NCBI RefSeq assembly: GCF_003991405.1
Contig: NZ_RPEN01000157.1
Span: 62,001 to 126,000 of the forward strand
Length of the DNA stretch: 64,000 nucleotides
DNA from: Pseudorhodobacter sp. E13
Lineage (GTDB): Bacteria; Pseudomonadota; Alphaproteobacteria; Rhodobacterales; Rhodobacteraceae
Reading direction: 5' to 3'
Below the pieces are notes generated by a model. That model did not search any database and was not told the origin of the DNA. It worked only from the letters and a program-made list of their open reading frames with translations. This document shows, one piece after another, positions 46,225 through 54,568 of this stretch (positions are counted from its first letter, which is position 1; each line of letters begins with the position of its first letter). The translations under genes and the position numbers were made by a program.

Positions 46225-48065
46225 CTTTGGTTGCGCGCATTGGTGGCTTGATAGAGGCTTTTCGCCCGGCCGAAGGGCCGCCGCCGCAAAATCTGGGCGC
46301 GTTCTTTCGCTGGTGCCTGTCGGGCAGTTGGCCAATGCTGTGGCTTGCTGGCGCGCTGTCGGCGATTGCCGGCGCGATGGAGGTGGTTTCCGCCTTGTTT
46401 CTGGGCTGGGTGATTGATGCGGCGCTTGCCTCGGGGGCCGAGGTGTTTTTCAGCGAACACCTTTGGCTGCTGGTTGGTTTTGTCGGCTTTTACCTGATCT
46501 TGCGGCCCTTGGCCTTTGCGGCTTCGGCGGCGTCAAACTCTATCATCGTGGGGCCGAATGTGTTGCCTTTGGTGTTGTCGCGCCTGCATCGTTGGACGCT
46601 GGGGCAGGCGGTGACGTTTTTTGACAATGATTTCGCAGGCCGGATTGCGCAGAAACAGATGCAAGCCGCGCGGGCCGTGACCGATGTTGCGACCGAGGTG
46701 ATCAACACGGTGGCCTTTGCGCTGGCCTCTGTCATCGGGTCGGTGGTGTTTCTGGTGGCGGTGGATTATCGCGTGGCGCTTGCGCTGGCGGTGTGGCTGG
46801 TCGCCTATGTCTTTACCATTCGCTATTTCATGCCGCGCGTGCGGGTGAATTCGGCGGCGCGGGCCTCGGCGCGGGCGATGGTGACGGGGCAGGTGGTCGA
46901 TACCATCACCAATATCAAAACGGTCAAGCTGTTCGCCCATGCCGCATTCGAAGATCGCGTGGCCCTGAAGGCGATGCAGGTGTTTCGCGACCGGTCGCTG
47001 GAGTTTGGGCAGATTTCAACCCTGTTCCGCTTTGCCCTGATGACGCTGGCGGGGGCTTTGCCCCTGATGCTGATCGGTGGCACGCTGATTTTGTGGGGGC
47101 AGGGGATGGCCACGGCAGGCGCGATTGCGGCGGCGGGTGCGATTTCGATGCGGATCGCGCAGATGTCGGGTTGGGTCAGCTTTACGCTGATGTCCATCTA
47201 TACCTCGGTCGGAGAGGTGGAGGATGGGATGCGCACCCTGTCGATTCCGCATACGCTGGCCGATGCGCCCGATGCGGTGGAATTGCCACGGGTGAAAGGC
47301 GAGGTGACGTTTCAAGATGTGTCCTTTGCCTATGGTCGCAAGCGCGGCGGGGTGGAACACATCAACCTGACGATCAAGGCCGGGGAAAAACTGGGCATCG
47401 TTGGTGCCTCGGGTGCGGGGAAGTCGACCTTGGTTTCCTTGCTTTTGCGGCTCTATGATACCGAAAAAGGCGCGGTTTTGATTGATGGCTGGGATGTGCG
47501 CAAGGTCACACAAGAAAGCCTGCGGCGGCAGATCGGCATGGTCACGCAGGAAACCGCGATGTTCAACCGCTCGGCCCGTGACAATATCAAATATGGCCGC
47601 CCAGATGCCGATGAGGCCGAGGTGATTGACGCCACCCGCGCCGCCGAAGCGCATGAGTTTATCGAACACATGATCGACCATAATGACCGCAAGGGCTATG
47701 ACGCCTATCTGGGTGAACGCGGTGTCAAGTTGTCCGGCGGGCAGCGGCAGCGGATTGCCTTGGCCCGGACCTTCCTGAAAGATGCGCCGATTCTGGTGCT
47801 GGATGAGGCAACCTCGGCGCTGGACAGCGAGGTAGAGGCGGCCATTCAATCCACTCTTGCCAAGGTGATGGAGGGCAAGACCGTGCTGGCAATTGCGCAC
47901 CGTTTGTCCACGATTGCCGAGATGGACCGCATAGTTGTGCTGGACAATGGGCGCATAGTCGAAGAAGGCAGTCATGATGCGCTTTTGGCCTTGGATGGGC
48001 TTTATGCGCGCTATTGGAACCGCCAATCCGGCGGCTTCATCGGATCGGAAGAGGCGGCAGAGTGA
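46221..48065 (+). CDS. ABC exporter half-transporter 2 (ABCB/MsbA type)
   Basis: 614 aa, the same length and layout as the preceding gene. Walker A is GASGAGKST, the signature LSGGQRQRIALART, Walker B ILVLDEATSALD and the H-loop AHRLST. Both partners therefore have a full ATP site, unlike many heterodimers with one degenerate site. The C-terminal end (YARYWNRQSGGFIGS) repeats that of its partner (YAQFWARQSGGFLGT), which points to a tandem duplication. It ends by overlapping the RNA methyltransferase gene (GTGA). Confidence 0.93.
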   Translation: MTLVARIGGLIEAFRPAEGPPPQNLGAFFRWCLSGSWPMLWLAGALSAIAGAMEVVSALFLGWVIDAALASGAEVFFSEHLWLLVGFVGFYLILRPLAFAASAASNSIIVGPNVLPLVLSRLHRWTLGQAVTFFDNDFAGRIAQKQMQAARAVTDVATEVINTVAFALASVIGSVVFLVAVDYRVALALAVWLVAYVFTIRYFMPRVRVNSAARASARAMVTGQVVDTITNIKTVKLFAHAAFEDRVALKAMQVFRDRSLEFGQISTLFRFALMTLAGALPLMLIGGTLILWGQGMATAGAIAAAGAISMRIAQMSGWVSFTLMSIYTSVGEVEDGMRTLSIPHTLADAPDAVELPRVKGEVTFQDVSFAYGRKRGGVEHINLTIKAGEKLGIVGASGAGKSTLVSLLLRLYDTEKGAVLIDGWDVRKVTQESLRRQIGMVTQETAMFNRSARDNIKYGRPDADEAEVIDATRAAEAHEFIEHMIDHNDRKGYDAYLGERGVKLSGGQRQRIALARTFLKDAPILVLDEATSALDSEVEAAIQSTLAKVMEGKTVLAIAHRLSTIAEMDRIVVLDNGRIVEEGSHDALLALDGLYARYWNRQSGGFIGSEEAAE

Positions 48066-49282
48066 AACTAACCATCGAACGGCTGGGCCATTTGGGCGAT
48101 GCGATTGCCCAAGGTGAAAACGGCCCGATCTTTGTGGCGCAGATGTTGCCGGGTGAAGAAGTTGAAGGCGAGCTGGTCGGCAGCCGTCTGGAAAACGCGC
48201 GGATCGTGACGCCTTCGCCCGACCGCGTGCGCCCACCTTGTGCCCATGCCCGCAGTTGCGGCGGCTGCATGATGCAGCATGCCAAGGATGATTTTGTCGC
48301 GGCATGGAAGATGGATGTGGTGCGGTCTGCACTGGCCGGGCAGGGGTTGGAGGCGGATTTGCGTCCCATACTGACCTCGCCACCCCAATCGCGGCGGCGT
48401 GCGACGATTGCGGGGCGTCGCACCAAAGGCGGCGCGATGCTCGGCTTTCACGCGCGCGGGTCCGATGCGCTGGTGTTGGTTCCGCAGTGCCAGCTTTTGC
48501 ACCCTGATCTGATAGCCGCTTTCCCGGCGTTGGAGGCGCTGGTGATGACGGGTGGTTCGCGCAAATCGGAACTGGCGCTGACCATTACCCGCAGTCTTGC
48601 CGGTCCCGATGTGTCGGTTACGGGGGGCAAGCCGCTGGATGGGCAGTTGCGGCTGGAACTGGCCCGCGTGGCCGAGGCGCGCGGCTTGTCACGCCTGACA
48701 TGGGAGCATGAGGTGGTGGCCCTGCGTGCCGCCCCGATGCAGGCCATGGGCCGCGCACTGGTGGCCCCGCCGCCCGGTGCGTTCCTGCAAGCCACGGATC
48801 AGGGGCAGGCCGATTTGTTGCGCGCGGTGCAAGAGGCTGTCGGCGATGCCAAGCGCATCACCGATCTGTTCGCAGGCTCTGGCACCTTTGCCCTGCCTTT
48901 GGCCGAACGGGCCGAGGTTCACGCGGTCGAAGGCGATGCGGCGATGATGGCCGCGCTGGATAAGGGCTGGCGGCAGGCTGAAGGGCTGAAACGTGTGACC
49001 ACCGAAACGCGTGATCTGTTCCGCCGCCCGCTGGAACCTGATGAGTTCAAGAATGTGCAAGCCGTGGTGATTGACCCGCCGCGCGCCGGGGCCGAGGCAC
49101 AGACCAAAACGCTGGCGGCCGCCAAAGTGCCGGTGATTGCGGCGGTGTCCTGCAACCCAGTCACCTTTGCCCGCGATGCCCGGATCCTGACAGCAGCGGG
49201 CTATCGGCTGGATTGGGTGCAGCCTGTGGATCAATTCCGCTGGTCCTCGCATGTGGAGCTTGCAGCCCGCTTCAGCCTGTAG
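48062..49282 (+). CDS. 23S rRNA (uracil-5-)-methyltransferase, RlmC/RlmD/RumA family
   Basis: 406 aa, starting at GTG inside the ABC stop. The N-terminal TRAM domain is followed by Fe-S cysteines C60, C66 and C69 (CAHARSCGGC) and a fourth in VPQCQLLHP. The SAM domain has DLFAGSGTFALPLAERA, VIDPPRAG and the catalytic Cys in AVSCNPVTFARD. The family methylates U747 or U1939 of 23S rRNA, but which site cannot be decided here. The N-terminal TRAM segment is short compared with RlmD. Confidence 0.9.
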   Translation: MKLTIERLGHLGDAIAQGENGPIFVAQMLPGEEVEGELVGSRLENARIVTPSPDRVRPPCAHARSCGGCMMQHAKDDFVAAWKMDVVRSALAGQGLEADLRPILTSPPQSRRRATIAGRRTKGGAMLGFHARGSDALVLVPQCQLLHPDLIAAFPALEALVMTGGSRKSELALTITRSLAGPDVSVTGGKPLDGQLRLELARVAEARGLSRLTWEHEVVALRAAPMQAMGRALVAPPPGAFLQATDQGQADLLRAVQEAVGDAKRITDLFAGSGTFALPLAERAEVHAVEGDAAMMAALDKGWRQAEGLKRVTTETRDLFRRPLEPDEFKNVQAVVIDPPRAGAEAQTKTLAAAKVPVIAAVSCNPVTFARDARILTAAGYRLDWVQPVDQFRWSSHVELAARFSL

Positions 49283-49323
49283 AATATGGGCGCATTAAAC
49301 CTCGAACCGGGACGAGACCATTC

Positions 49324-50109
49324 ATGACCTTGCGCCAGCGCGTCGCCTTTTGGATTACCAAATCATCTACCCAGCGGTTCATCACCGGGGTCATCATGTT
49401 CAACGCGGTTCTGTTGGGCATGGACACATCCGAAACCATCATGGGCCAGATCGGCCCGCTGGTCAGCCTGCTTGATACGCTGTGCCTGATGATCTTCATC
49501 GTCGAGATTCTGCTGAAGCTCTACGCGTTTGACCTCCGCTTTTTCAAATCGGGTTGGAACATTTTTGATGCCTTGGTCATCGGCATCGCGATCATGCCGG
49601 GGGCGCAATCGCTTTCTGTTCTGCGCGCGCTGCGGATTTTGCGGGTGCTGCGGGTCATCTCGGTCGCGCCCTCGCTGCGGCGGGTGGTCGAAGGCTTTGT
49701 GACCGCCTTGCCGGGCATGGGTTCGGTCTTTTTGTTGATGGCGATCATCTTCTACATCGGCTCTGTCATGGCGACAAAGCTGTTTGGCGACACCTTCCCG
49801 GAATGGTTCGGAACCATCGGGCATTCGGCCTATTCGCTGTTCCAGATCATGACGCTGGAAAGCTGGTCGATGGGCATCGTGCGGCCCGTCATGGTGGTTT
49901 ACCCCTATGCCTGGGCTTTTTTCGTGCCCTTCATCATGATGACAACCTTTGCCGTGGTGAACCTGTTGGTCGGTCTGATCGTGAACTCGATGCAGGATGC
50001 GCATAATGTGGCCGATAACGAACGCACCGACCAATACCGCGAAGATGTGCTGAGCCGCCTAGACGCCATTGAAAAGGCATTGACGGAGCGATCACGCAAA
50101 AGCGATTGA
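49324..50109 (+). CDS. voltage-gated sodium channel, NavAb/NaChBac-like
   Basis: 261 aa, one six-helix domain that would form a homotetramer in the inner membrane. The S4 voltage sensor carries arginines every third residue (R101, R104, R107, R110 in SVLRALRILRVLRV). The selectivity filter is TLESWSM (residues 177-183), identical to NavAb, with Glu179 as the Na-selecting ring. S6 is FFVPFIMMTTFAVVNLLVGLIVNSM and a coiled-coil C-terminal tail (QYREDVLSRLDAIEKALTE) follows. These channels are frequent in marine Rhodobacteraceae. The start has a purine-rich site GGGACGAGA. Confidence 0.95.
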   Translation: MTLRQRVAFWITKSSTQRFITGVIMFNAVLLGMDTSETIMGQIGPLVSLLDTLCLMIFIVEILLKLYAFDLRFFKSGWNIFDALVIGIAIMPGAQSLSVLRALRILRVLRVISVAPSLRRVVEGFVTALPGMGSVFLLMAIIFYIGSVMATKLFGDTFPEWFGTIGHSAYSLFQIMTLESWSMGIVRPVMVVYPYAWAFFVPFIMMTTFAVVNLLVGLIVNSMQDAHNVADNERTDQYREDVLSRLDAIEKALTERSRKSD

Positions 50110-50206
50110 ATCGCTGAGGTAATTGCTAAGTTAATCTGGGCAAATCATGTGTTTCACACTAAGGTTTCGCCGAAACACCAATCTAAAAACGACAGAGGCT
50201 TTGGCA

Positions 50207-50710
50207 ATGCGGGCGTTCAAGCTAATCGCGGCACTTTTCTTGATTTTGGGTCTGGCGGCCTGCGGTGGCAAGGACAGCAAGTTCCGCACCTATAACGGCC
50301 CGCCAATCACCAAGGTCGTCGTTTATAAAGACGCGCGCAAAATGCAGCTGTTCAGCAATACCAAGATCGTCAAGACCTATGATATTGCCTTGGGTTTTGC
50401 GCCCAAGGGCCACAAGCAGTTTGAAGGCGACGGTAAAACGCCGGAAGGTTTGTATTACATTGACCGGCGCAATCCGCGCAGCCGGTTCCATCTGTCCATC
50501 GGGATCAGCTATCCCAACAAGGCCGATATCGCCTATGCCAAATCACAAGGTAAAGAGCCGGGGGGCGAAATCTTTATCCATGGCAAGACCGGGTATAAGG
50601 GCGACAACAAGGGCGATTGGACTTGGGGCTGCATCGCCGTGACCGACCGGCAGATGGAAGACATCTATGCCATGGTCCGCGACGGAACCCCGATCCACAT
50701 TTTCCCGTAA
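50207..50710 (+). CDS. L,D-transpeptidase lipoprotein (YkuD family)
   Basis: 167 aa. A lipoprotein signal (LGLAAC, Cys19) precedes a YkuD domain with the catalytic motif His125 in EIFIHGKT and Cys142 in DWTWGCIAV (HxG-x-WGC type). Such enzymes crosslink peptidoglycan by 3-3 bridges or attach outer-membrane lipoproteins to it. It would sit on the outer face of the inner membrane or in the outer membrane. The start ATG has AGAGG at about 9-nt spacing. It is convergent with the CAP-domain gene through a stem-loop at 50723. Confidence 0.9.
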   Translation: MRAFKLIAALFLILGLAACGGKDSKFRTYNGPPITKVVVYKDARKMQLFSNTKIVKTYDIALGFAPKGHKQFEGDGKTPEGLYYIDRRNPRSRFHLSIGISYPNKADIAYAKSQGKEPGGEIFIHGKTGYKGDNKGDWTWGCIAVTDRQMEDIYAMVRDGTPIHIFP

Positions 50711-50722
50711 AGCCGCAAAGGG

Positions 50723-50742
50723 CTGGCGCGATTACGCGCCAG
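50723..50742. repeat. perfect inverted repeat between convergent genes
   Basis: CTGGCGCG-ATTA-CGCGCCAG, 8-bp perfect stem with a 4-nt loop. The loop contains the stop codon of the CAP-domain gene (minus). There is no T tract. It may be a weak two-way transcription end. Confidence 0.6.
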
Positions 50743-51244
50743 TCACCAATGTCCACCAGATTTTGCCGGATTCTTCCTGGAACCATGCAAAGCCCAGTTC
50801 GCGGGCATTCGGGTCCATGATCACGTCGCGCGTGCTTGCCTCTGACATCCAGGCCGACAGCGTCTCAAGCTCTGTTTCAAATGTTTCAGAGATATTCTCG
50901 CCAACTAGCCGCCCTGTATAGCCAACGCGGTTCACCCGGTCCAAAGGCGAGGAGCCGTCCGAGCCGAAATGCCACGGGCGGTTCTGCACCGACATGTCGC
51001 GGGAATGTGTGGCCGCAGCGGCGTTCAACTGGGCATTATACTGCAAGGGCCCCGCCCCTTTCGCAGACCGCAAAGCATTGACGGAATCCAGCAAGCGGAA
51101 GGGGATTTTCTGCTCTTGCCCTGCGGAAATACGGTAAACTTGCGGCAAAGGGCGCCCATCACTGCCAACCCTGATTTGATTGCCGGTGCCACATGCGGCA
51201 AGCGCAAGAGAGGCACAGACTGCGACAACTGACAAAGCTTTCAT
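50732..51244 (-). CDS. CAP/SCP-domain lipoprotein
   Basis: 170 aa. A lipoprotein signal (LALAAC, Cys18) is followed by a CAP (cysteine-rich secretory, SCP/TAPS) domain: LNAAAATHSRDMSVQNRPWHFGSDGSSPLDRVNRVGYTGRLVGENIS has the conserved His and the DRVxxxGY..xGENI pattern. The C-terminal half carries the second conserved His-free block RELGFAWFQE..WWTLVTGA. Bacterial CAP proteins are extracytoplasmic and of uncertain function. It lies between two L,D-transpeptidase genes. The frame runs to 51463, but the signal peptide fixes the start. Confidence 0.85.
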   Translation of the reverse strand: MKALSVVAVCASLALAACGTGNQIRVGSDGRPLPQVYRISAGQEQKIPFRLLDSVNALRSAKGAGPLQYNAQLNAAAATHSRDMSVQNRPWHFGSDGSSPLDRVNRVGYTGRLVGENISETFETELETLSAWMSEASTRDVIMDPNARELGFAWFQEESGKIWWTLVTGA

Positions 51245-51402
51245 TTCATTCCCATCCGGTGCGATTAGCCCTGTCTTTAACGCTTTGCAGTGATATGAGC
51301 AAATGCAACTCTGCATGTTACCGCCGATCAACGTCTCTGTGATTTGAAGATCGCAGCAAAAAGCGTTACTTTGCAGCCAAAGCTTAAGAAGGAGTATGTC
51401 GG

Positions 51403-52002
51403 ATGAATGCCGGCCGCGCCAAATACATGAATCGCCGGGCCCTGTTGGGTGCTGCTGCTGCAACTGTCGGGATGGCCGCCGTTCCGGGCTTTGCGCAGGA
51501 AAACTCTACCGAGTTTGATGTGCCAAGCACTGGGTCGGTGCGCAATAACATCTCCAGCTTCCGCATGCTGGATTGGCAACCCTATTTCAGCGACACAAGG
51601 AACGGTGCTGTGCTGGTCGACACGATGTCGCGCGCGCTGCATTTCTGGTCAGAAGATCAGACGATTTACAAACTCTACCCGACCTCGGTGCCGCTGACCG
51701 AGGATCTGACGCGCCGCGGCCGCACGGAAATTGTGCAGAAGGTTGTTGGCCCGACGTGGCGTCCGACCCCGGAAATGAAAAAGCGCAACCCGGAATGGCC
51801 CGATTTCGTGCCCGCAGGTCCCGAAAATCCGCTTGGCACCCATGCGCTGTATCTGTCCTGGACCTATTACCGGATTCACGGCACGCATGACACGCGCAAA
51901 ATCGGGCGCCGGTCTTCGAACGGCTGCGTTGGCCTGTATAATGAACATATTGCAGAACTTTTCGGGCTGACAAAGGTTGGCACGCAGGTTCTGCTGATTT
52001 GA
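51403..52002 (+). CDS. L,D-transpeptidase with Tat-like signal (YkuD family)
   Basis: 199 aa. The N-terminus KYMNRRALLGAAAATVGMAAVPGFAQ is a signal peptide with a twin-Arg (NRRALLG) that suggests Tat or Sec export. The YkuD domain carries His159 in YRIHGTHD and Cys175 in SSNGCVGLYNEH, the standard catalytic pair. It should modify peptidoglycan in the periplasm. AAGAAGGAG lies 7 nt before the ATG. A strong terminator follows. It belongs to a group of three wall-related genes at 50.2-52.0 kb. Confidence 0.9.
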   Translation: MNAGRAKYMNRRALLGAAAATVGMAAVPGFAQENSTEFDVPSTGSVRNNISSFRMLDWQPYFSDTRNGAVLVDTMSRALHFWSEDQTIYKLYPTSVPLTEDLTRRGRTEIVQKVVGPTWRPTPEMKKRNPEWPDFVPAGPENPLGTHALYLSWTYYRIHGTHDTRKIGRRSSNGCVGLYNEHIAELFGLTKVGTQVLLI

Positions 52003-52027
52003 ATCATCTGGCGATGCCATGGTGCAG

Positions 52028-52053
52028 AGGGGGGCTTTTGGCCCCCCTTTTTG
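52028..52053 (+). terminator. intrinsic terminator after the second L,D-transpeptidase
   Basis: Stem GGGGGGC / GCCCCCC with a 5-nt loop, then TTTTT, 27 nt after the stop. Confidence 0.9.
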
Positions 52054-52276
52054 TTTCTCAACCGCAAGATTTCCGCCGAGAATCTGGCCTCCCCCGCTCC
52101 TAACCCGGCAAGAGTGTTGCTAAATTGACGAAACCTGCGACGAGCGTGCCATATTTTCACGAGCCAGATTGCAATCTTTCCCGCAAGCTGATTAGAAAAA
52201 CCCACGAGGTATAGTCTTGGGTGCGCGTTATCGTCCTCTGAAAAAATTCGATGGCGCGCGAAAACTGGAGGTTACT

Positions 52277-52456
52277 ATGAAGAAACTTGCACTCGCAGCG
52301 GCTCTGACCGTTGCTGCATCCACCGCTTTCGCTGGCGGTATGGCTGAACCGGTAATGGAACCGGCTGTTGTTGAAGCGTCGACTTCGTCGTCTGCTGGCG
52401 GCATCGTTGTTCCGCTGCTGCTGCTGTTGGTTATCGCAGCTGCTGCCGCGAAGTAA
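52277..52456 (+). CDS. small exported protein, 59 aa
   Basis: Function unknown. The N-terminus MKKLALAAALTVAASTAFAGG is a signal peptide; after cleavage only about 39 residues remain: a Pro/Glu/Ser/Thr segment (MAEPVMEPAVVEASTSSS), then one hydrophobic stretch IVVPLLLLLVIAAAAAK. It would be an inner-membrane peptide with its N-terminal end outside, or a secreted helix. GGAGGTT precedes the ATG, and a terminator follows directly. The preceding non-coding stretch (52054-52276) must hold its promoter. Good ribosome site and terminator argue for high expression. Confidence 0.75.
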   Translation: MKKLALAAALTVAASTAFAGGMAEPVMEPAVVEASTSSSAGGIVVPLLLLLVIAAAAAK

Positions 52457-52480
52457 TCCTTTCAGGATTACATCGAATGG

Positions 52481-52513
52481 GGACGGTGGGGTTAAACCTG
52501 CCGTCCTTTTTCT
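52481..52513 (+). terminator. intrinsic terminator after the small exported protein
   Basis: Stem GGACGG / CCGTCC with a loop of about 14 nt that can pair partly further inside, then TTTTTCTTT, 25 nt after the stop. Confidence 0.7.
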
Positions 52514-52541
52514 TTGTGTGATGCAAGGCAAGTGCCGCGCC

Positions 52542-52561
52542 CGCTCTGTTGCAACAGAGCG
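52542..52561. repeat. 20-bp perfect palindrome downstream of hemH
   Basis: CGCTCTGTTG followed by its own reverse complement CAACAGAGCG, an uninterrupted 20-bp palindrome between the terminator above and the hemH stop (minus). Without T tracts on either side it is not a standard terminator; it could be a protein-binding site. Confidence 0.7.
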
Positions 52562-52574
52562 AACGCGATAGAGG

Positions 52575-53657
52575 TCAGCGCACCCAACCCACCAGATTCT
52601 CGGTGATAATCTGAACCAGCGCCTCAATATGGGCGGCGTCATCGTTCAGGCAGGGAATATAGGTAAAGCTTTCGCCGCCCGCGTGCTCAAAGGCTTCGCG
52701 AATCTCACCGTTGATTTCTTCCAGCGTTTCGATGCAATCGGCCGAAAACGCAGGCGCGATGACCGCGATGCGTTTTTTGCCTTGTTTGGCCAATTCCGCC
52801 ACATGTTCCACGGTATAGGGTTTCAACCATTCTTCGCGGCCAAAGACCGATTGGAAGCTGGTATCAATCGCCGATTTGTCCCAGCCCAGCCGTTCCCGCA
52901 AAAGCCGCGTGGTTTTGGCGCAATGGCAATGATAGGGGTCGCCCTCCATCAGATAGCGGATCGGCATGCCGTGATAACTGGCAACCAGCACATCGGGCGT
53001 ATGGTCCAGCTTGGCATAGGCGCGCTCCACCGATTGGGCCAAGGCCTCGATATAGGCAGGGTGTTCGAAATATTCTGGCACCGTGCGCACGGCGGGTTGA
53101 CGCTTTTCCTTCATCAGCGCCGCAAAGAACGCATCATTCGCTGTGGCAGATGTGGCGCCCGCGTAATGCGGATAAAGCGGGAAGAACAGGATCTTTTCGC
53201 AGCCCGCTGCCACCATCGCCTTGACCTTGGATTCGGTCGAGGGGTTGCCGTAGCGCATGCTGAAATCCACGATCACCTCACCGCCATAGGTTTGCGACAA
53301 GGCGGCAGCAATCGCCGCGGTCTGATCCTTTGTGATGGTCAGCAGCGGGCTTTCGTTCTTTTCGTGGTTCCAGATCAGCTTGTAATTCGCGCCCGAGGCA
53401 AAAGGCCGTTTGGTCAGAATCACCAGCTGCAACAGCGGCTGCCAGATCCAGTCTGAAATATCGACGACCCGCTTGTCCGACAAAAACTGGTTCAGATAGC
53501 GCCGCATCGACCAATAGTCGTAATTGTCGGGCGTCCCGAGGTTTGCCAGCAGAACACCAATCTTGGGGGCCTTGACCGGCGGGTGATCTGCGGGAGCATG
53601 GGCCAGACGCCCTTCGCCTGCGGGGATGTCGGGTTGGCTATATCTGGAATCCAGCAT
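52575..53657 (-). CDS. hemH: ferrochelatase
   Basis: 360 aa. HemH inserts Fe2+ into protoporphyrin IX to make heme. Visible family segments are VLLANLGTPDNYDYWSMRRYLNQFLSD at the N-terminal region, YRYAGATSATANDAFFAALM-like YPHYAGATSAT, the catalytic His region LVASYHGMPIRYLMEGDPY, and the FAPAFSADCIETLEEI motif. AGGAGC lies 8 nt before ATG 53657. Together with hemJ (13953) and hemW the window carries three heme genes, none of them adjacent. Confidence 0.96.
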   Translation of the reverse strand: MLDSRYSQPDIPAGEGRLAHAPADHPPVKAPKIGVLLANLGTPDNYDYWSMRRYLNQFLSDKRVVDISDWIWQPLLQLVILTKRPFASGANYKLIWNHEKNESPLLTITKDQTAAIAAALSQTYGGEVIVDFSMRYGNPSTESKVKAMVAAGCEKILFFPLYPHYAGATSATANDAFFAALMKEKRQPAVRTVPEYFEHPAYIEALAQSVERAYAKLDHTPDVLVASYHGMPIRYLMEGDPYHCHCAKTTRLLRERLGWDKSAIDTSFQSVFGREEWLKPYTVEHVAELAKQGKKRIAVIAPAFSADCIETLEEINGEIREAFEHAGGESFTYIPCLNDDAAHIEALVQIITENLVGWVR

Positions 53658-53711
53658 GGCTTTGCTCCTGTTTTTCTTTGTTGTGGGCAAATAACGCCTA
53701 TTTGCGTCGGG

Positions 53712-54545
53712 TCAACCTTCGCCCTTTGTCGCAGGCAGCGTAATCTCGGGTGCGCCAAGCGCATCGGCAAGCCGTTGGGCCGCCGATCCGGGGCGCAGTG
53801 GCTTTTGTTGGGTTTCATGCGGGGCCCAGCCGGTCAGGAAAATCGTCTCAAAACTGGCGGTGATTCGGCCCTGCGGCGCGGGATAGGCGGTGGCATAGCT
53901 TTGCGCCGCTTGCGCAAAGACGGCGCGCGCCGTGGGGCGGCGCAAGCGGGCGGCAAGCGCATTGCCTTCACCCATCGCGCGCAGGTCTTGCATCAGGTGA
54001 AACATGTCGCGGTAGTGCGCCTTGCGGGTAAAGCCATCGGCCACGGGCAAGGCAAAGCCCGCGCGTTGCAACAGGCCGCCCAGATCGCGGATTTCGGCCA
54101 TCGGCAGCACCCGAGGTGACAGCCCGCCCGTCACCGCCGCCTCTGCCTCGGCCAGACAGGCGCGCAATTCATGCAAGGTTTGCCCGCCAAGCAGTGCCGC
54201 GATGAACAGCCCATCGGGTTGCAAGGCGCGTTGGCATTGAATCAACTGTCCCACCGGGTCATTGGCCCAGTGCAGCGCCATCGCGTGAATAACCAGATCA
54301 TGTGCTTGGGGTTCCAGCGTCAGCACATCGCTATCGGCCACGATCTGGGCTTGCGGAAAGGCCGCGCGCCACAGATCGGGAAAACCTGTGACGATCGCAA
54401 CCCTCGTAAACGACCTGTTAACCTCTGTGAGTCTCTCCTTAACCTCGTCCAGCACGTCTTCGTGCAAAAACAAGGCGGGCGATGGCTGGGCCAACGCGCG
54501 GGCGCGGTTGCGGGCAAGGGCAAGGGGGTCGGTCAGCATTTGCAT
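53712..54545 (-). CDS. SAM-dependent methyltransferase-like protein (NDUFAF5/BioC-like)
   Basis: 277 aa. The Rossmann-type fold is suggested by DLVIHAMALHWANDPVGQLIQCQRALQPDGLFIAAL, the DxVxxxxxLHWxxDxxxxLxxxxRxLxPxG pattern of this methyltransferase group. The SAM-binding glycine loop (usually DLGCGxG) is degenerate here (VTGFPDLWRAAF), so activity is uncertain. Relatives include mitochondrial NDUFAF5, a complex I assembly factor, and BioC. The start may be the third codon (Met3, 54539). It is divergent from comF, with a 23-nt gap. Confidence 0.7.
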   Translation of the reverse strand: MQMLTDPLALARNRARALAQPSPALFLHEDVLDEVKERLTEVNRSFTRVAIVTGFPDLWRAAFPQAQIVADSDVLTLEPQAHDLVIHAMALHWANDPVGQLIQCQRALQPDGLFIAALLGGQTLHELRACLAEAEAAVTGGLSPRVLPMAEIRDLGGLLQRAGFALPVADGFTRKAHYRDMFHLMQDLRAMGEGNALAARLRRPTARAVFAQAAQSYATAYPAPQGRITASFETIFLTGWAPHETQQKPLRPGSAAQRLADALGAPEITLPATKGEG

Positions 54546-54568
54546 GTGCCGGACAATAGGAGGGATGG

